Shown here: positions 37,426 to 45,562 of the stretch, piece after piece
Layout: each line of letters starts with the position of its first letter
How positions within the stretch are numbered: the stretch's first letter is position 1
DNA from: Butyrivibrio sp.
Lineage (GTDB): Bacteria > Bacillota_A > Clostridia > Lachnospirales > Lachnospiraceae
DNA length: 56,466 nucleotides
Reading direction: 5' to 3'
Assembly: GCA_017996845.1 (NCBI GenBank)
Contig: JAGOGF010000005.1
Location: 1-56,466 of the forward strand
The notes under the pieces: generated by a model
The model's database searches: none
What the model saw: the letters and a program-made list of their open reading frames with translations, nothing else
Told to the model about the DNA's origin: nothing
Program-made: the position numbers and the translations under genes

Positions 37426-38616
37426 ATGAAAAAGAACGTAAGAAAAACATTGGCAGTACTCGCAACAACAGCAGCATTCAGCACTATGGCAACAGGATGT
37501 GCAGGAGCAGCAGGAACATCCGGCACAGCAGAGCTATCAGGCACGATGCAGACATCAGCAACAGCAGATGAGGTTGAAACCGCTGCAACAGCTTCCACAC
37601 AGGCATCTGCATCAACGGAATCTACTTCCGCAGGCGCAGCTGATATTATGAATTCATATGACAATACCAAAGAGCTTGCACAGAAGTTTAAAATCGTAAA
37701 TGCAACACCGATTGCTGATTCGATGGGAGAAAAAATTGAGAACAGACTGCTGACGGGGTTTGAAAACTGGAACAGGGGTTATGATGCATGGGCAGCATGG
37801 GGAGATATTCTTTACACAGAGGATTCTATTTATAATGTTCATGGCGCGAGATTAACACTTCCCGAGTATCAGGCTTCCATGAATGCAACGCTGAGTAAAA
37901 TCAATATTCAGATGGGTGATTTTAACAATATGGTAATCTGTGATAACTGGGCAGCAATTCATTATGACATTATTACAACAGTTCAGGGGAAGTCCAAGCC
38001 GGGAAGCGTTATGGAGTTTGTTGAATTTAAGGATTATGGTGATAAACTTGGAACCAGAGTAGTAGAGGGCTGGGGAGGTCCGAAAGATGCAAGCTATGAT
38101 TCCATGTGTATGTTCCAGCAGGATGCTGAGAAAAAGGTGCAGCAGGAGAACGATCAGGCACTTTTGAATTATCAGATTCCGGATTCGGAAGAACTTACAG
38201 AAAAATATCCGGTCAAGAACCCTACCAAGGCTGACAGTGACAATGCAGATGCCATGCAGCAGGCAATTCTGGAAAACTTTGACAGTTGGAATCAGGGTTA
38301 TGATGCATGGGCAGCAGAGACCGGTAACTTCTACACAGCAGATGCTGTAATCGATAATGGTGATGCACAGCAGAATCTGGCAACCTATCAGGCAACGGTA
38401 AAGGAAGCGGATCAGACGACGGATGTACAGAAGCTCTATTTCGATAATATGTTGATCAGTGGAGACTGGGCAGCGATACATTACAGATATGTCAGTACAG
38501 ATCTGAGTACAAAGATACAGACAACAGGCGATGCCATGCAGTTCTTCCATTTTGTGAAAGATGGAAATGACGTAAGGGTAGATAAGGTTTACACGAAGTG
38601 CATGAATGAAGTCTGA
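37426..38616 (+). CDS. Lipoprotein with two tandem NTF2/SnoaL-like domains
   Basis: 396 aa from the ATG at 37426 (GAAAGGAAAA upstream). Signal peptide with MATGC, Cys25, then a Thr/Ser/Ala linker to about 75. Two homologous domains follow, about 103-228 and 277-393. They share NWNRGYDAWAAW (115-126) versus SWNQGYDAWAAE (287-298), and DNWAAIHY (173-180) versus GDWAAIHY (346-353). This is the SnoaL/NTF2-like fold, which binds small hydrophobic ligands or acts as isomerase or dehydratase in cytoplasmic relatives. On the outside of the cell it is more likely a ligand-binding or signalling protein. It sits between two two-component systems facing it. Confidence 0.8.
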   Translation: MKKNVRKTLAVLATTAAFSTMATGCAGAAGTSGTAELSGTMQTSATADEVETAATASTQASASTESTSAGAADIMNSYDNTKELAQKFKIVNATPIADSMGEKIENRLLTGFENWNRGYDAWAAWGDILYTEDSIYNVHGARLTLPEYQASMNATLSKINIQMGDFNNMVICDNWAAIHYDIITTVQGKSKPGSVMEFVEFKDYGDKLGTRVVEGWGGPKDASYDSMCMFQQDAEKKVQQENDQALLNYQIPDSEELTEKYPVKNPTKADSDNADAMQQAILENFDSWNQGYDAWAAETGNFYTADAVIDNGDAQQNLATYQATVKEADQTTDVQKLYFDNMLISGDWAAIHYRYVSTDLSTKIQTTGDAMQFFHFVKDGNDVRVDKVYTKCMNEV

Positions 38617-38638
38617 TGGCAGATAAAATCTGTTGAAT

Positions 38639-39760
38639 TCACTGAAACTGGTTCACCGGCAGTTTTACAGTGAAGCAGGAACCACGTCCGGGGGCAGAAT
38701 CCAGAAGGATTTCACCATGGTGGAGGTTGATGATCTTCTGCACCATGGCAAGCCCCAGACCGTTTCCTTCTGCAGCATGGGAGGAATCTCCCTGATAGAA
38801 CTGGTCGAAGATATATGTCTGTGTTTTCTGAGACATGCCGGGACCATGATCGACAACGGATACAATGACATAATGTTCTTCTGTGCGAAGAGATATATTG
38901 ATGCCGCCGTTTTCGGGTGAAAATTTGGCGGCATTATCCAACAGATTAATCCATACTTCACTTAACAGTGAGGCATTTCCACAGTATTGATATTCGGGAA
39001 GCTCGGCGGAAAAGCCGAGCTTTTTGCTGTACCATTTCCGGTCAGTGACCAGAATAGCCTGACGGATCTGCTCGTCAAGAGAGAAAATGGTTTGATCTGT
39101 CAGAATCGTCTGGGATTCAATTTTGCTCAGAGTCAGGATATTGGTTGCAAGATTCGCAAGACGTTTGGATTCATCACGGATGATCGTCAAATATTCTCTG
39201 CGGTCTTCTTCAGGAAGGTTTTCTTCCAGCAAAAGGTCTGCAAAGCCATTCATAGATACGATCGGTGTTTTGAATTCATGTGAAAAGTTATGGATAAAAT
39301 CCTTACGCAGAATTTCCGTACTGGAAAGCTCTTCGGCAGCAGTGTTGAATGCTTTGGCAAATTTGCGCACTTCAACAGGCTCAATCCGGCGCTGACTGGA
39401 AATTCTGACGGAGAAGTCACCGGATGCCAGTTGCGTCATTTTATCTACCATTTCCCGTATGGGTTTAAGAATAAGCAGGCGGGTTGAGATAACAAAGCTG
39501 ATAGCAATAACAATGCAGATCACATAGGCAACAATCATCCAGGAAGATGGATTGAGCCAGAAGTCAGCAGGAATCCACCCCCATCTGACCCCCAGAATTC
39601 CAAGGATGGCAACCAGTGAGCAGATCAGCGCCATAATGAAGACGAGGTTCATGGAGAGAAAGAAGGTGAGGCTGAATGTGGTGGCAGCCCACCAGATGCG
39701 TTTCAGGAACTTTTTATCTGTTTCCAGAATTTTATGTATCTGAGAATGATCTGATGTCAT
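38639..39760 (-). CDS. Sensor histidine kinase (system 2)
   Basis: 373 aa from the ATG at 39760, 8 bases after AGGAG; an upstream GTG would lie within that site. TM1 (about 28-56), a short external segment with W-rich GVRWGWIPADFW, TM2 (about 74-95), HAMP, HisKA with His161 in FSHEFKTPI, HATPase_c with LDNAAKF, DHGPGM and GNGLGL. Its stop is 23 bases from the stop of the lipoprotein gene (convergent). Paralogue of system 1, with regulator and kinase in the same order. Confidence 0.93.
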   Translation of the reverse strand: MTSDHSQIHKILETDKKFLKRIWWAATTFSLTFFLSMNLVFIMALICSLVAILGILGVRWGWIPADFWLNPSSWMIVAYVICIVIAISFVISTRLLILKPIREMVDKMTQLASGDFSVRISSQRRIEPVEVRKFAKAFNTAAEELSSTEILRKDFIHNFSHEFKTPIVSMNGFADLLLEENLPEEDRREYLTIIRDESKRLANLATNILTLSKIESQTILTDQTIFSLDEQIRQAILVTDRKWYSKKLGFSAELPEYQYCGNASLLSEVWINLLDNAAKFSPENGGINISLRTEEHYVIVSVVDHGPGMSQKTQTYIFDQFYQGDSSHAAEGNGLGLAMVQKIINLHHGEILLDSAPGRGSCFTVKLPVNQFQ

Positions 39761-39802
39761 ATTGTACACTCCTGTGAATAAAATGAACGCGACATTGTGG
39801 AA

Positions 39803-40486
39803 TCATTTTTTGTGTATGCCGCGGTAGCCGATTCCACGAATGGTCTGAATCTCAAATTCAGGCCAGTTTTCAAACCGGTTACGAAGACGGTTGATATGGA
39901 CATTGACAGTTTTTTCATCGCTGTCGGAATCCATACCCCATAAAGCATCCAGAAGCTGGAGTCTTGTAAATGTCTGATCGGGATAGGACAGGAGCATATA
40001 GAGCAGATCAAATTCTCTGGGTGGAAGCAGCTGACGGTCAGAGGGATCAGATTTATGCCATACGGCATGCATTTCTGCATCCAGAAGTGCATCCCCTATT
40101 TCGATCCGGCGATCTTCCGTGATACGGGCTCTTCTTAAGAGTGCCTTGATTCTCAGAACCAGTTCCTGACGATCCGGTGGTTTGACCATGTAATCATCAG
40201 TGCCGGAAATAAAGCCTGTTCTGACATCATCCGGCAGATCTTTGGCTGTCAGCATCATAATAGGCAGCATACTGCCGCTGCTCCGGATGGCTTTTGTGAG
40301 TTCAAAGCCGTCTATGCCGGGCATCATGACATCGCACAGCATCAGGTCAATATGTTTGCTGGCAAGAAGATCCAGTGCCTGTTCGCCGTTTGTTGCAGAA
40401 ATCGTTTCATAATGTTGCAGTTTCAGGATGGCACACAGCAGCCGGTTGGTTGCAGGATCATCCTCAGTAACAAGAATTCGTATCAT
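39803..40486 (-). CDS. OmpR-family response regulator (system 2)
   Basis: 227 aa. Receiver with EDD (8-10), phospho-acceptor Asp52 in LCDVMMPGIDG and Lys in MVKPPD; winged helix ending RGIGYRGIH. GAGAGG ribosome site. Followed by its kinase 42 bases on. Divergent from the SDR gene; the 135-base shared upstream region contains a strong direct-repeat box (40543-40561) that is also found before the epimerase gene, making this regulator the best candidate to bind both. Confidence 0.94.
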   Translation of the reverse strand: MIRILVTEDDPATNRLLCAILKLQHYETISATNGEQALDLLASKHIDLMLCDVMMPGIDGFELTKAIRSSGSMLPIMMLTAKDLPDDVRTGFISGTDDYMVKPPDRQELVLRIKALLRRARITEDRRIEIGDALLDAEMHAVWHKSDPSDRQLLPPREFDLLYMLLSYPDQTFTRLQLLDALWGMDSDSDEKTVNVHINRLRNRFENWPEFEIQTIRGIGYRGIHKK

Positions 40487-40542
40487 TTTGATAACCTCTC
40501 TGAATTAATTATACATTGGAAAGTGAGTAATGGGCTGATTTT

Positions 40543-40570
40543 GTTTACCTGTTGTTTATCTTTTTATACT
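40543..40570 (+). promoter_or_regulatory. Direct-repeat response-regulator box and -10 of the SDR gene
   Basis: GTTTACCTGTTGTTTATCT (40543-40561) contains GTTTAYCT twice, 11 bases apart, directly before a -10-like TATACT (40565-40570). No good -35 exists, as expected for a promoter activated by an OmpR-type protein. 18 of 19 bases match the box at 43899-43917. Confidence 0.6.
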
Positions 40571-40621
40571 ATTCTTTGGACATAGAGATTACTGAGATAA
40601 CGGTACAGGAATGGAGACAAT

Positions 40622-41440
40622 ATGGCAAGGAAAATATGTGTGATTACAGGAGGCGGGAGCGGAATGGGACTGGAGGCTGCCAAATGCATGCCGATGGACC
40701 ATGCACTTGTAATATCCGGCAGAACGAGAGAAAAACTGCAGAAAGCAGCAGAAGAACTTGCATCATCCGGACATGAAGTGTTCGTTGCGGGCTGTGATAT
40801 CTCAAACAGAGAAAGTGTACAGAAATTGGCAGCTTATGCGGCCAGTCTGGGAACCATTACCAATGTGATCAATGCGGCAGGTGTTTCACCTCAGATGGCG
40901 CAGGAAGAGCAGCTTCTTCGCATTAACGCACTTGGGACGGTGTATGTGAATGAAGAATTCTCACGATATATGGAGAAGGGCAGTGTGATTTTGGACGTAT
41001 CGTCCAATTCTGCTTATGCATTGCCGGCACTGATGCGCAATTTGAAGTCATTTGCGTTTGCGGATCAGGATGAGGAGAAATTTCTTCATAAGATGATTGC
41101 ATTAAGCCACCTTACAAGGGATTCCTACAAAAGGCGTGGATTTGCATATGCATTGTCCAAGAGCTTCGTCATCTGGTACTCACGCAGATGTGCATATCAA
41201 TTGGGAACAAGAGGAATACGTGTTCTTTCTCTGAGTCCGGGACTGATTGCCACAGACATGGGCGATCTTGAGAAGGAAGAGGGAAAACTCATGATAGAGC
41301 GTTCTGCAGAGCATCGTATGGGTATTCCTTCGGAACTGGGGTATTCGATAGCAACTGCCGCGGACGAGCGGAACGGTTATCTTGCGGGAGTGGATATTCT
41401 GGTAGATGGCGGAGCAACCGGGAGGAATTCCCATTGCTGA
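40622..41440 (+). CDS. Short-chain dehydrogenase/reductase
   Basis: 272 aa. Cofactor motif TGGGSGMG (9-16), NAAG (84-87), Ser near 128-130 and catalytic Tyr176-x-x-x-Lys180, so a complete classical SDR. The segment after the active Ser (about 131-170) is long. GGAGA precedes the ATG. Family resemblance is to carbonyl and hydroxysteroid-type SDRs, but the substrate cannot be told. It is the first gene of a unit with two small SnoaL-like proteins, which suggests these proteins and the SDR handle the same compound. Confidence 0.9.
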   Translation: MARKICVITGGGSGMGLEAAKCMPMDHALVISGRTREKLQKAAEELASSGHEVFVAGCDISNRESVQKLAAYAASLGTITNVINAAGVSPQMAQEEQLLRINALGTVYVNEEFSRYMEKGSVILDVSSNSAYALPALMRNLKSFAFADQDEEKFLHKMIALSHLTRDSYKRRGFAYALSKSFVIWYSRRCAYQLGTRGIRVLSLSPGLIATDMGDLEKEEGKLMIERSAEHRMGIPSELGYSIATAADERNGYLAGVDILVDGGATGRNSHC

Positions 41441-41491
41441 TAAAGCGGCACAGGAAACGCGTGGCAGTCGCCTCCCTATTTCGGAGATCAG

Positions 41492-41788
41492 GTGATCGAC
41501 CTTAAGGCATATCCCATGTCAGTCAGAAAGTCAGCAACTATGGAGGCGCTTTCCTATTCTGTCACACTTCCGGATTGGAAACCGCTTGGATTTAAATGCT
41601 GGACATCTGATAACGGCTTTGTTATGCAGAGTCACTTTGGCGGTCATGATAAGGAAGGCATAATGCACGATTTTTATGCATATGGTTTTGTGGGAAATAA
41701 GGAAAATGGAGACATCAGAGCTACTTTGTGTGAAGAAAATCTGCAGACATATCGCAGATATCTGTTTGATACGCCTATTTCGGCATGA
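41492..41788 (+). CDS. Short SnoaL/NTF2-like protein, possibly N-terminally truncated
   Basis: 98 aa from a GTG at 41492 with GGAG 5 bases upstream. The sequence fits the middle and end of an NTF2-like fold (CWTSDNGFVMQSHFGGHDKEG, then a HDFYAYGFV strand) but lacks the first helices. The same frame continues upstream as plausible coding sequence (WQSPPYFGDQ) for 16 codons until a TAA directly adjoining the SDR stop. So this may be the remainder of a longer protein, or a genuinely short one using the GTG. It overlaps the region before the next SnoaL-like gene. Family call tentative. Confidence 0.55.
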   Translation: MIDLKAYPMSVRKSATMEALSYSVTLPDWKPLGFKCWTSDNGFVMQSHFGGHDKEGIMHDFYAYGFVGNKENGDIRATLCEENLQTYRRYLFDTPISA

Positions 41789-41802
41789 AGGAGAAGAAAA
41801 TC

Positions 41803-42273
41803 ATGAGTGAGAACAGTTTGAAAGAACAAAGAATTGCAGGATATGAAGCAGTCCTGACTGAAAATATGCAGGACCCCTTTGAAAAGAAAATCAAGGAAAA
41901 AATATTTAAATGGTGGGCGAACTGGGTACCGGATTATGAGGGATGGTGTAAGATTGCAGAATGGCTGTATGCACCGGACGCAGAGATTAATGCAATCGGT
42001 GATCAGCCGCAGTTGTTTTCTATATATGAAAAATCAATGAAAGGACAGCGTGATTTTTTTGCTATGGATATGGGGCCCATTGAGGATCCGGTGACAGAAG
42101 GAGATACAATTGCATTTCATTATCTGATGTATCTGACACCAAAGGTGGATTATGATAAGTTCAAAAAGGGAGAAACGAAGATTATTAAGGTAACTGAATT
42201 TAATACATTCAGTCATCAGAAGGAAGAGGATCCGCAGGTGTGCAGGCTGACCTTGATTTCAAGTAGCTTGTAA
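41803..42273 (+). CDS. SnoaL/NTF2-like protein
   Basis: 156 aa from the ATG at 41803 after AAGGAG; an ATG at 41785 overlaps the previous gene but has no site. No signal peptide, so cytoplasmic. The pattern NW...Y..W...LY..D...N..G near residues 40-66 and the later D-T-IAFHYLMYLT match both domains of the lipoprotein at 37426, so the two are likely distant relatives. In the SnoaL class, cytoplasmic members act as cyclases, isomerases or dehydratases on hydrophobic substrates. Likely partner of the SDR encoded upstream. Confidence 0.75.
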   Translation: MSENSLKEQRIAGYEAVLTENMQDPFEKKIKEKIFKWWANWVPDYEGWCKIAEWLYAPDAEINAIGDQPQLFSIYEKSMKGQRDFFAMDMGPIEDPVTEGDTIAFHYLMYLTPKVDYDKFKKGETKIIKVTEFNTFSHQKEEDPQVCRLTLISSSL

Positions 42274-42286
42274 AGGGGATACGGAA

Positions 42287-43020
42287 TCAGTTCTTATATT
42301 TTTGCAGCTGACAAGGGGTAACACCTTTGCGTTTTCTATACTGTGTAATAAAGTATCCCGGAGAATTGAAGTGAAGCAGATCACTGATTTCCTGAACAGG
42401 CTGCGCCGTCGTCATTAACAGATGTTCGGCGTAGTCTGTTTTTTCTTTTGTAATATATTCGGACAGAGATATTCCGGTTTCGGCTTTAAAACGTCTGGAC
42501 AGACAGTATTCCTGATGACTTGTTTTGAGGAAAGAAGCGGGAGCGAAATATCGTTCTCCACATGCATCCGGATATAGTCGCAGCAAAAACGAACCGGCGA
42601 AGAAAGCGGTTCTGCCTGATGATAATTGTGGACGCGGTGCACATAATCGTCATACATGGTATGACTGATCCGCATCAGTTCTGTCATTGTAGTGTCTTTT
42701 TCGATGAGACTGGTATACATATCGCACAGGTTATAGGAGATTTCAGCAGGAAGTCCTCCGTCGATGGCTGCGCGGGAACACAGGCCATTGAACAGAATAA
42801 TGGAATTTCTGGCATCACCGTTTACATACATAGGTCCCATGATATGAATATGCAGTGTTTTTCTGTCACAGGTAAAGGCAGCACTCCACAGAAAGCCTGC
42901 CTTGCTGCTCAGAATCATGGGAAGAACGGGAGCAGTTTGAATATATGTCTTCATATAAGTTCCGGCATCAGAGAAACGAAAGAAGTTCAAACCAGAGAAA
43001 TAAAATGAGGTGTATCCCAT
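42287..43020 (-). pseudogene. AraC-family regulator, frameshifted and probably N-terminally short
   Basis: Two overlapping frames encode one AraC-type protein. The first (43020 downward) has a ligand-domain part with IHIMGPMYV and ends in MHVENDISLPLLSSK. The second (to 42287) resumes with TSHQEYCLSRRFKAETGISLSEYI and a complete HTH. The break is at the T-run 42523-42526 (AAAA on the coding strand): one extra A restores SSKTSHQEYCLSRRF, a normal AraC junction. The start at 43020 has no ribosome site and about 40-60 residues seem missing compared with relatives. It may be a real pseudogene or a homopolymer sequencing error. Confidence 0.8.
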
Positions 43021-43891
43021 GAAAAAAAAGGAGATTATGTATGTCAGGGTATGGCATGTGATTTTCTATATTGTGACGATTCTGGTCTGTGTGTTTGCAT
43101 TGCTCTCACTGAATTCGAGTAATATGCCTGCATGGCTGATCATGACCGCAGATGCACTTTCAGGAGTGCTCTTTGGGCTCGGCATTGTGCTGATCATCGG
43201 CGATTCCGCAGCCATGATGAAATGGTTGCCGGAGCATCTGAATAAGGAGAAAATGTTTTACAGGATTATTGCAGATTATCGCGTGCGAACCATGGTCTTT
43301 GCAGCGCTGGCAGTCCTGATCAGCACGGCATTCATTTTCATGAATTTCTTTTACGGATGTCGGGATCACTTTTTCTGGTATCAGGCAGTAGCAGCTTACT
43401 ATTTGTTGCTTAGTTTCATCCGTATATATATCATCTCAGCAGAACACAGAATTCACAGGAGTGGAAATTTTGAGATGGATAAGACAATTGAGAAGAAAGT
43501 GTACCAGCGGACCGGAGCATTTCTGGTAGCAATCACGCTTGTCATGGGAGGAATCATGACGGACACGGTAATCGGGGGAGCGGATTCAAAGACTACCGGG
43601 ATCATGGTCTACGGAGTCGGACTTTATACATTTTACAAAATGACCATGAGTATTCTGAATCTGCGTACGGCGGCCGAACAGAAATCCTATATGGTTAAGG
43701 CAGTTCGCAATATTGGTTTTGCGGATGCGCTGATGTCCATGTTCCACCTTCAGATTGTATTGATTGCCAGGTTTGGGAGCCTTCAAAATGCTGATTCCCG
43801 ATTGCTTAATGAAGTCTTTGGGGGAGGAATCTGTATGATTTGTCTGTATATTGGAATGAGAATGATTCTGGAAAAAAATAAAAAGAAATAA
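43019..43891 (+). CDS. Polytopic membrane protein of unknown function
   Basis: 290 aa from the ATG at 43019 with TGAGG 8 bases upstream; a GTG at 43010 and an ATG at 43037 are alternatives. About seven hydrophobic helices, with a conserved-looking NLRTAAEQKSYMVKAVRNIG stretch near 225. No family recognised. Its start touches the start of the degenerate AraC gene on the other strand, so the two shared an intergenic region that may have been lost by deletion. A response-regulator box begins 8 bases after its stop. Confidence 0.75.
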   Translation: MKKKEIMYVRVWHVIFYIVTILVCVFALLSLNSSNMPAWLIMTADALSGVLFGLGIVLIIGDSAAMMKWLPEHLNKEKMFYRIIADYRVRTMVFAALAVLISTAFIFMNFFYGCRDHFFWYQAVAAYYLLLSFIRIYIISAEHRIHRSGNFEMDKTIEKKVYQRTGAFLVAITLVMGGIMTDTVIGGADSKTTGIMVYGVGLYTFYKMTMSILNLRTAAEQKSYMVKAVRNIGFADALMSMFHLQIVLIARFGSLQNADSRLLNEVFGGGICMICLYIGMRMILEKNKKK

Positions 43892-43898
43892 ATAATAT

Positions 43899-43931
43899 GT
43901 TTATCTGTTGTTTATCTAAGTCTCCTATTAT
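43899..43931 (+). promoter_or_regulatory. Direct-repeat response-regulator box and -10 of the epimerase gene
   Basis: GTTTATCTGTTGTTTATCT (43899-43917) again shows GTTTATCT twice with an 11-base step, followed by a -10-like TATTAT (43926-43931). It differs at one base from the box at 40543-40561. Confidence 0.6.
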
Positions 43932-44017
43932 ATGGATCATGGAAATAAAAAACAAATCACCGAAGACATATCATCGTGGGCTCGGTGAACCTGATAGCAA
44001 AAAAGGAGACAATGAGC

Positions 44018-45049
44018 ATGAGTAAAAATGAGAAAACTTTATATTTATTAACGGGAGCAGCAGGATTTCTGGGCAGCAATATCTGCAGGCAGCTGATTGA
44101 ACGGGGTGACCATGTCAGGGCATTTATTTTAAAGGGAGACCCGGCAATCAGATATGTACCGGAACAGGCAGAACTTTTTGAAGGCAACCTTTGCAGCGCT
44201 GAAGATGTTGATCGGTTTCTTGATGTGCCGGACGGAACAAGGACTATCTGCATTCATTGCGCAAGTATGGTAACGGTGAATCCGGATTTTAATCAGAAGC
44301 TGATCGATGTGAATGTCGGTGGAACCGAAAATATTATTCAGGCCTGCCTGTCGCACAAGAGCAATGAAAAACTTCTGTATATCAGTTCTACAGGCGCAAT
44401 CCCGGAAACACAAAAGGGAACGAGAATCAAGGAAGTGCGCCAGTTCGATCAGGACAGTGTTGTCGGCTGGTATTCCAAGAGTAAGGCAATTGCAACGCAG
44501 AAGGTGCTGGACAGTGTTCGTATGAAGGGATTGAATGCCTGCGTGGTTCACCCTACCGGAATCATGGGACCAAATGATTATGCAGTTGGCACGACAACAG
44601 GAGCAATTATACAGATATGTAACGGTGAACTGCCGGTGGGCATGGCTGGGAGTTTCAACCTTGTAGATGTTCGTGATCTGGCAGCAGGATGCATTGCGGC
44701 AGCAGACAGGGGCAGAACCGGAGAATGTTATATTCTTGGAAACGAAGAAATTACATTTAAGGAGATGTGCAGAATTTTGCAGAAGGATCTTGGCTGCAAG
44801 GGACCCAGAATTTTCCTGCCGATGGGACTGGCACGGCTGATTGCAGGACAGATGGAGAAAAAGGCGAAGAAAGAAGGAAAACAGCCGATTATGACAACCT
44901 TTGCAGTTTATAATCTGGAACGTAACAATGCATTTGACTATTCCAAAGCGCAGAATGAGCTGGGGTATCATACCCGTCCCTGTGCTGAAACACTTCATGA
45001 TGAAGCAAGATGGCTGATGGAAGAGGGAAAGATAGGGAACGCATCATGA
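44018..45049 (+). CDS. NAD-dependent epimerase/dehydratase family (extended SDR, DFR/3-beta-HSD-like)
   Basis: 343 aa from the ATG at 44018, 9 bases after GGAG; an ATG two codons earlier is too close. TGAAGFLG (12-19), Ser124 in YISSTGA, and Tyr152-x-x-x-Lys156 give a complete extended SDR. The look is of dihydroflavonol reductase or 3-beta-hydroxysteroid dehydrogenase type enzymes rather than nucleotide-sugar epimerases. It shares its promoter box with the SDR at 40622, so both probably act in one pathway. Confidence 0.88.
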   Translation: MSKNEKTLYLLTGAAGFLGSNICRQLIERGDHVRAFILKGDPAIRYVPEQAELFEGNLCSAEDVDRFLDVPDGTRTICIHCASMVTVNPDFNQKLIDVNVGGTENIIQACLSHKSNEKLLYISSTGAIPETQKGTRIKEVRQFDQDSVVGWYSKSKAIATQKVLDSVRMKGLNACVVHPTGIMGPNDYAVGTTTGAIIQICNGELPVGMAGSFNLVDVRDLAAGCIAAADRGRTGECYILGNEEITFKEMCRILQKDLGCKGPRIFLPMGLARLIAGQMEKKAKKEGKQPIMTTFAVYNLERNNAFDYSKAQNELGYHTRPCAETLHDEARWLMEEGKIGNAS

Positions 45050-45140
45050 CAGAAGTATAATTCCGAAGTGCAGATGCACTTTTGAATCCGGCAGGTTATA
45101 GTCCGGAGTCCTATTGAGTTGTTATATATTTTTTATTATG

Positions 45141-45208
45141 GAAAGTACCCCTTCTTGTATGAGACGTTTTCTTAGTCGTTAAAATCATAATACAAGATGG
45201 GTGCTTTC
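45141..45208. repeat. 68-base hairpin with long imperfect arms
   Basis: Left arm 45141-45160 (GAAAGTACCCCTTCTTGTAT) and right arm 45190-45208 pair over about 17 positions with one mismatch and one bulge; loop 29 bases. It lies 92 bases after the epimerase gene without a clear T-run. It may be a structured RNA, a small palindromic repeat element, or an unusual terminator. The rest of 45050-45296 shows nothing else. Confidence 0.5.
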
Positions 45209-45296
45209 TTCTTTGCCTGCTCATCAGATGTGGAGTGTTTAATGGAAACAATGTATTTAATTAAAAAAACTTCAGTAACTTATTTCTCAGACAAAA

Positions 45297-45341
45297 CAAA
45301 AGTCCTGAAACGCTGATATAATCAGAATTTCAGGACTTTTT
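45297..45341 (-). terminator. Terminator of the tRNA-Pro gene
   Basis: AAAAGTCCTGAAA and TTTCAGGACTTTT are perfect arms around a 17-base loop, just 3' of the tRNA on the minus strand, with a T-rich end in that direction. Confidence 0.8.
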
Positions 45342-45347
45342 AAGCAA

Positions 45348-45421
45348 TCGGAGTGACGTGATTCGAACACGCGGCCTCTACCTCCCTAAGATAGCGCGCT
45401 AGCCAGCTGCGCTACACCCCG
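45348..45421 (-). tRNA. tRNA-Pro (anticodon AGG)
   Basis: 74 bases with a full cloverleaf: acceptor CGGGGTG/CACTCCG with one wobble, D-arm GCGC/GCGC, anticodon stem CTATC/GGTAG with loop TTAGGGA, and T-arm GCGTG-TTCGAAT-CACGT. Anticodon AGG with G37, C1-G72 and A73 fits proline. CCA is not encoded. A34 would need deamination to inosine. Confidence 0.93.
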
Positions 45422-45512
45422 ACGACATTTGCTATTATATTACACGGTTTCAAATCTGGCAACAGGTTTTTTGCAGAAAGTCCGATATCTGTTCAGAACA
45501 GGCGCTTTGGTG

Positions 45513-45518
45513 TATAAT
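45513..45518 (+). promoter_or_regulatory. Candidate -10 of the mecA-like operon
   Basis: TATAAT preceded by TG; the -35 (TGTTCA at 17 bases) is poor. Predicted start near 45525 would place the CIRCE element at about +38 in the leader. Confidence 0.4.
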
Positions 45519-45562
45519 AACAGTAAGAAAAGATCACTATTTATCGATTTTTTATAGAATTT

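Noticed and set aside
31575..41440. Bile-acid bai-type operon, suggested by an OYE reductase, an MFS carrier, SDRs and SnoaL-like proteins
   Set aside because: The genes are in separate units and the order does not match. There is no CoA ligase or CoA transferase, and the SnoaL and SDR proteins show no specific Bai features.
44129..44998. 289-aa open frame antisense to the epimerase gene
   Set aside because: The + strand frame has a full set of SDR motifs and a ribosome site; the antisense product is Cys/His-rich without family features.
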